The notes below the pieces were generated by a model that was not told the DNA's origin, made no database searches, and saw nothing but the letters and a program-made list of their open reading frames with translations. DNA of 38,398 bases from a virus. Shown here piece by piece: positions 36,001 to 38,398 of this stretch (positions within the stretch are counted from its first letter, which is position 1; the number at the start of each line of letters is the position of its first letter). The stretch spans positions 1-38,398 of the IMG/VR virus record IMGVR_UViG_3300028115_000053; one strand, written 5' to 3'. The position numbers and the translations under genes were made by a program.

Positions 36001-37572
36001 AGTTACAGTAGTGGTACAATTACATATACAGGACCAAGTGCAAGTGAAGTAAGAGCTCACTTTAGCGGTGGTACTGGTATTACATATGATAGTTCAACTG
36101 GTGCAATTAGTTTAACAGATACAGGTTACTTAACAGGTGTAACAGCAGGTAGTGGTTTAACTGGTGGCGGTGCAAGTGGTACTCCAACTATTAATGCAGT
36201 AGGCGGTTATGGTATTACTGTAAATGCTGATGATATAGAAGTTGCAAATGCAGATATCAGAGGATTGTTTAGTGCTAGTGGAGATATTTCATATAACAGT
36301 ACAACAGGTGTGTTTAGTTTCACTAATGACGCGGGTGACATAGAAAGTGTTACTGCTGGTACTGGTTTAAGCGGTGGCGGCTCTAGTGGTGCAGTTACAT
36401 TGAATGTAGACTTATCAGAACTTACTGATATGACAGCAGGTATGACAGGCTCAGATGAGTTTATTGTATTGGATGCAGGTGCTGATAGAAGAAAAGCGGC
36501 AAGTGAGATTGGATTAAGTATATTTAATAACGATGCAGGCTTTACTACTAACGTAGGTGATATTACAGGTGTTAGTGCAGGTACAGGATTAACAGGTGGC
36601 GGTTCAAGTGGTAGTGTTACATTATCATTAGCAACTTCAGGTGTTACTGCGGCAACTTACGGTGATGCTGATAGTGTTTCCCAAGTAGTGGTCGACGCAT
36701 ATGGTAGAATTACAAGTGCAAGTAGTGTTGACATTGCTATTGCAAGTTCACAAGTAAGTGGATTGGCAGCATCGGCAACAACTAATGCTCTTAACGCAAG
36801 TAATATTAGTTCAGGTACATTGGCAAGTGCTAGATTACCAGACTTAGCAGTATCAGACTTTGGTGGCTCAGCAATCCAAACTGGTTCAGAATCATTTAGT
36901 GATAGTGATACAGTATTGATGACAGCGGCGGCGGTTCAAGACAAGATCTTAAGTTATGGTTATACAACTAATGTTGGTGACATAACAGGTGTTACAGCAG
37001 GTAGTGGTTTAACTGGTGGTGGTAGTTCAGGTACTCCAACAATTAATGTTGGTGCAGGTTCATACATTAATGTAGCGGCAGACAGTATTAGTGTTGACGC
37101 AACAACTACAAATACAGCAAGTAAAGTTGTAGCCAGAGACGCTTCTGGTAACTTTGCGGCAGGTACAATCACTGCAACGGCAACAAACGCTCAATATGCT
37201 GACTTGGCTGAGAACTATGAAGCAGATGCAGAATACGAAGCAGGAACAGTAGTGTGCTTTGGTGGTGAAAAAGAAATCACAGCATGTGATGTTGAATTAA
37301 GCCATGCAGTTGTAGGTGTTATTAGTACAGACCCAGCACATTTAATGAACAGCGAATGTCCAGGTATAGCATTACCAGTAGCATTAGCAGGACGTGTACC
37401 ATGTAAAGTGGTAGGCCCTGTTGCTAAAGGAGATTTAATTGTAAGTTCAGCAGAAAGTGGACATGCTAAAGCAGACAACAACGCATCAGCAGGTAGAATA
37501 ATTGGTAAAGCAATTGGTTCTAAAGACGGCGAAGATGCAGGTATTGTTGAAGTATTAGTTAATATGATGTAA
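33046..37572 (+). CDS. Long tail fibre-like protein 3 (largest)
   Basis: 1508 residues. The N-terminus (AIQRRRGTTSQHSSFTGLAG, then EITIDTDLNTVIVHDGSTAG) is a typical start of marine phage fibres. The shaft repeats units such as SELSGDTDDVSEGSTNLYF.DAR and DEDNMASNSAT.IPSQQSVKAYVD several times, plus two 137-codon copies at 33982-34392 and 35446-35856. The C-terminal 130 residues (QYADLAENYEADAEYEAGTV, then VVGVISTDPAHLMN) match the end of fibre 1. Probably a trimeric long fibre used for host recognition. Repeats and shared ends suggest that it changes by recombination with fibre 1. Ends just before a strong terminator. Confidence 0.78.
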   Translation: MATAIQRRRGTTSQHSSFTGLAGEITIDTDLNTVIVHDGSTAGGYRLAKYTEVQAAAAGDITSVVAGSGLTGGTTSGDATIAIDYENLSGNLVPSANNTYSLGTASNVWKDVFVGPGSLYVNGQQVISDNSGTIQISADAGQNISIVTSGAGSVELTSGSGVIEMKSNVQMTSGKTISTAGGGATTQGGNIDMDSNNINNLDDPVVAQDAATKAYVDAQLLTQDNTDEITEGSTNLYFTNARADARVQAAIDTDTAFGSASDSLVPSQLAVKTYVDAQVDTVDALSELSGDTDDVTEGSTNLYYTDARSRAAISVTDSGGDGSLAYNSSTGVITYTGPSASEVRAHVSAGDGLDVSSGSFSVDNTVVRTSGTQTIAGAKTFSDDAVFSGNLTVSGTQTILNTETLTVDDNLIVLNNNESGTPSQNAGIEVERGTSANKTLVWNEGTDKWSVGTETFVAGTFEGDVTGTVSDISNHDTDDLSEGSTNLYYTTARWDTKMAAATTDDLTEGSNLYYTDARADARISNAIVDEDNMASNSATQIPSQQSVKAYVDSQVAGKDALSELSGDTDDVSEGSTNLYFTDARARAVVSGSTGVTYNSSTGAISIGQDVGTTDDVQFGNVTADLTGDVTGQVSDISNHLLDEDNMASNSATKVPSQQSVKAYVDAQVDTADSLGELSGDTDDITEGSSNLFFTNARADARITAALIDEDDMSSDSATRIPSQQSVKAYVDSQVDTVDALSELSGDTDDVSEGSTNLYFTNARADARADARFDVKLAAADTGDLTEGSNLYYTDARSRSAISVTDAGGDGSLGYNSSTGVITYTGPSASEVRAHLSGGDGIDFASGVIDVDTSVVRTSGSQTIAGSKTFSDDAVFNGNLTVNGTQTVLNTETLTVDDNVIILNNNETGTPSQNAGIEVERGTGTNVTLQWNESGDRWQFTNDGSTFYNLVVNSDDVAEGSTNEYFTDARAQAAISVTDAGGDGSLSYSSGTITYTGPSASEVRAHFSGGTGITYDSSTGAISLTDTGYLTGVTAGSGLTGGGASGTPTINAVGGYGITVNADDIEVANADIRGLFSASGDISYNSTTGVFSFTNDAGDIESVTAGTGLSGGGSSGAVTLNVDLSELTDMTAGMTGSDEFIVLDAGADRRKAASEIGLSIFNNDAGFTTNVGDITGVSAGTGLTGGGSSGSVTLSLATSGVTAATYGDADSVSQVVVDAYGRITSASSVDIAIASSQVSGLAASATTNALNASNISSGTLASARLPDLAVSDFGGSAIQTGSESFSDSDTVLMTAAAVQDKILSYGYTTNVGDITGVTAGSGLTGGGSSGTPTINVGAGSYINVAADSISVDATTTNTASKVVARDASGNFAAGTITATATNAQYADLAENYEADAEYEAGTVVCFGGEKEITACDVELSHAVVGVISTDPAHLMNSECPGIALPVALAGRVPCKVVGPVAKGDLIVSSAESGHAKADNNASAGRIIGKAIGSKDGEDAGIVEVLVNMM
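33982..34392 (+). repeat. Fibre 3 internal repeat, copy A
   Basis: 137 codons from ISVTDSGGDGSL to NEGTDKW; same length as copy B with many synonymous differences. Confidence 0.88.
35446..35856 (+). repeat. Fibre 3 internal repeat, copy B
   Basis: 137 codons from ISVTDAGGDGSL to NESGDRW; no length change relative to copy A. Confidence 0.88.
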
Positions 37573-37587
37573 ACTTTACAAAACTTA

Positions 37588-37620
37588 AAAAAAAGAGGAG
37601 CATTTATGCTCCTTTTTTTT
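37588..37620 (+). terminator. Rho-independent terminator after fibre 3
   Basis: A run, then AGGAGCA, loop TTTA, TGCTCCT and a long T run (7-bp stem, extended by A-T pairs). Confidence 0.9.
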
Positions 37621-37647
37621 GATCAAATAAAATACATACAAAAAAAT

Positions 37648-37655
37648 GATAAATA
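37648..37655 (+). promoter_or_regulatory. Late promoter box for the membrane protein genes
   Basis: GATAAATA (context AAATGATAAATACAACT), 34 nt before the ATG at 37689. Confidence 0.7.
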
Positions 37656-37688
37656 CAACTGAGTAACAGTAAACAGTACAGGGATAAT

Positions 37689-37985
37689 ATGGAAGATATC
37701 TTTAAATTAATTGCAGAGGTAGGCGCTCCGATTGCCGGTAGTCTTGTAATGGGCTTTTTTATCTTTTTGGTGATTAAGCAAATTATGGAAGGTATCGTTG
37801 ATCAAGTAAAAACACTTACAGGTTTTTGTAAGATGTTAGAAGCAAGAGCAAGTACAATGAGTAATGAAATGATGAAAATTGATTTGCTAGTTAGTAGTGC
37901 CTTAGAATTAAGACCAGATATAGAACGTATCGCAAGAGCAGAAAACTTCGTCGAAGACGGCAAGGTTGATGCTAGGAGAGATTAA
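37689..37985 (+). CDS. Small single-pass membrane protein, holin-like (1)
   Basis: 98 residues. A short N-terminal part is followed by one hydrophobic helix (about residues 13-32, APIAGSLVMGFFIFLVIKQI) and a charged helical tail. Layout resembles small phage membrane proteins of the BhlA/UviB holin-like type, but the family is not certain. It is followed by a paralogue-like gene with the same layout, overlapping as TAATG, and then by a CsgF-like gene. Possible roles: lysis or envelope change late in infection. Confidence 0.6.
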   Translation: MEDIFKLIAEVGAPIAGSLVMGFFIFLVIKQIMEGIVDQVKTLTGFCKMLEARASTMSNEMMKIDLLVSSALELRPDIERIARAENFVEDGKVDARRD

Positions 37986-38278
37986 TGGATATTGCTCAAT
38001 TAATTTCTGAATACGGATTTCCGGTTGTTATGGCTGTAGGGTTGGGTTACTTTATATACTTTATATGGAAGTTTATAGGTGAGCATATAGATCCTGCATT
38101 ACAGGATATGCATATTGCTCTTATAAGAGTAATTGATAAAACTCGTATGCTAGATCAGGATATGATACGTTTACAACAGAAAGTAAATGTAGTGTTGGAA
38201 TACAAAGCAACACAAAAAATTCTAGAGCAAAACAAAATGAAAGAGGCTCTAGAAAAACAGGAAGGGAAGAAAAAATGA
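37985..38278 (+). CDS. Small single-pass membrane protein, holin-like (2)
   Basis: 97 residues. One hydrophobic helix at about residues 10-31 (YGFPVVMAVGLGYFIYFIWK) then a charged helix with Leu/Ile spacing and a Lys-rich end (EKQEGKKK). Same size and topology as the preceding gene, with a similar start (IAQLISEYGFP against IFKLIAEVGAP), so the two are probably an old duplication acting as a pair. Its stop overlaps the start of the next gene. Confidence 0.6.
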   Translation: MDIAQLISEYGFPVVMAVGLGYFIYFIWKFIGEHIDPALQDMHIALIRVIDKTRMLDQDMIRLQQKVNVVLEYKATQKILEQNKMKEALEKQEGKKK

Positions 38279-38398
38279 AATTTATTTTACCAGTAGCATT
38301 CTTATTATCAATTTTTAGTTTTAGTTTATCTGCAGATGAGATAAAGTTTAAATTTAAAAATCCAAGTTTTAGTGGCTCAGGAACAGGTGCTCACTATT
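38276..38398 (+). CDS. CsgF-like secreted protein (5' part only)
   Basis: Starts at the ATG overlapping the previous stop (ATGA) and runs off the right edge; 41 residues visible. Residues 1-19 (MKFILPVAFLLSIFSFSLSA) are a clear signal peptide. The mature start, DEIKFKFKNPSFSGSGTG, resembles CsgF, the curli assembly factor whose mature N-terminus (TFQFRNPNFGG) plugs into the outer-membrane pore CsgG. CsgF/CsgG-like genes have, as I recall, been reported in marine T4-like phages of heterotrophs. A CsgG-like gene would be expected next, outside the window. Confidence 0.6.

Overview
This window is part of the genome of an AT-rich T4-like myovirus, most likely marine. The order and sequences of the virion genes resemble T4-like phages of cyanobacteria and of marine heterotrophs such as SAR11 and methylotroph phages. 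No photosynthesis genes, tRNAs, integrase or transposase are visible. No host can be named from the sequence alone.

Layout. 1-11777 is mainly a minus-strand baseplate block, read right to left: gp48-like tube cap, gp53, a large hub-type structural protein, a gp5-like spike, a lysozyme-like fragment, gp25 and a very large gp6 that runs off the left edge. One tiny plus-strand gene with its own sigma70-type promoter interrupts it. 11851-16605 is a plus-strand early/middle operon: late sigma factor gp55, recombination nuclease gp47, a 39-aa ORF, an inorganic pyrophosphatase, recombination ATPase gp46 and a GIY-YIG-like protein. 16606-17109 has no gene but holds many strong hairpins. 17110-18206 (minus) encodes a gp26-type hub/tail-assembly protein and a small ORF joined to it by a candidate -1 frameshift signal. 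From 18306 to the right edge everything is plus strand: tape-measure-like protein, portal gp20, a gp67-position small protein, acidic core protein, protease gp21, scaffold gp22, capsid gp23, four fibre/appendage proteins, two small single-pass membrane proteins and the start of a CsgF-like secreted protein.

Regulation. gp55 is encoded here, and ten intergenic GATAAATA boxes precede virion transcription units on both strands, which points to a gp55-type late promoter with G in place of the first T of the T4 box TATAAATA. The gp55-gp47-gp46 operon and the small plus-strand gene instead have TTGAC/TATAAT promoters, and gp20 appears to have both kinds overlapping. Two rho-independent terminators (after gp23 and after the last large fibre) separate the capsid, fibre and membrane-protein units.

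Most unusual observations: (1) near-total absence of the 5-mer GCWGC while GCGGC/GCCGC are frequent; (2) a complete pyrophosphatase gene between gp47 and gp46, flanked by a 25/27-nt direct repeat that is the 5' end of gp46; (3) a slippery heptamer followed by a cloverleaf-like fold at the gp26 stop; (4) a roughly 400-nt structured non-coding region; (5) a symmetric divergent late promoter.
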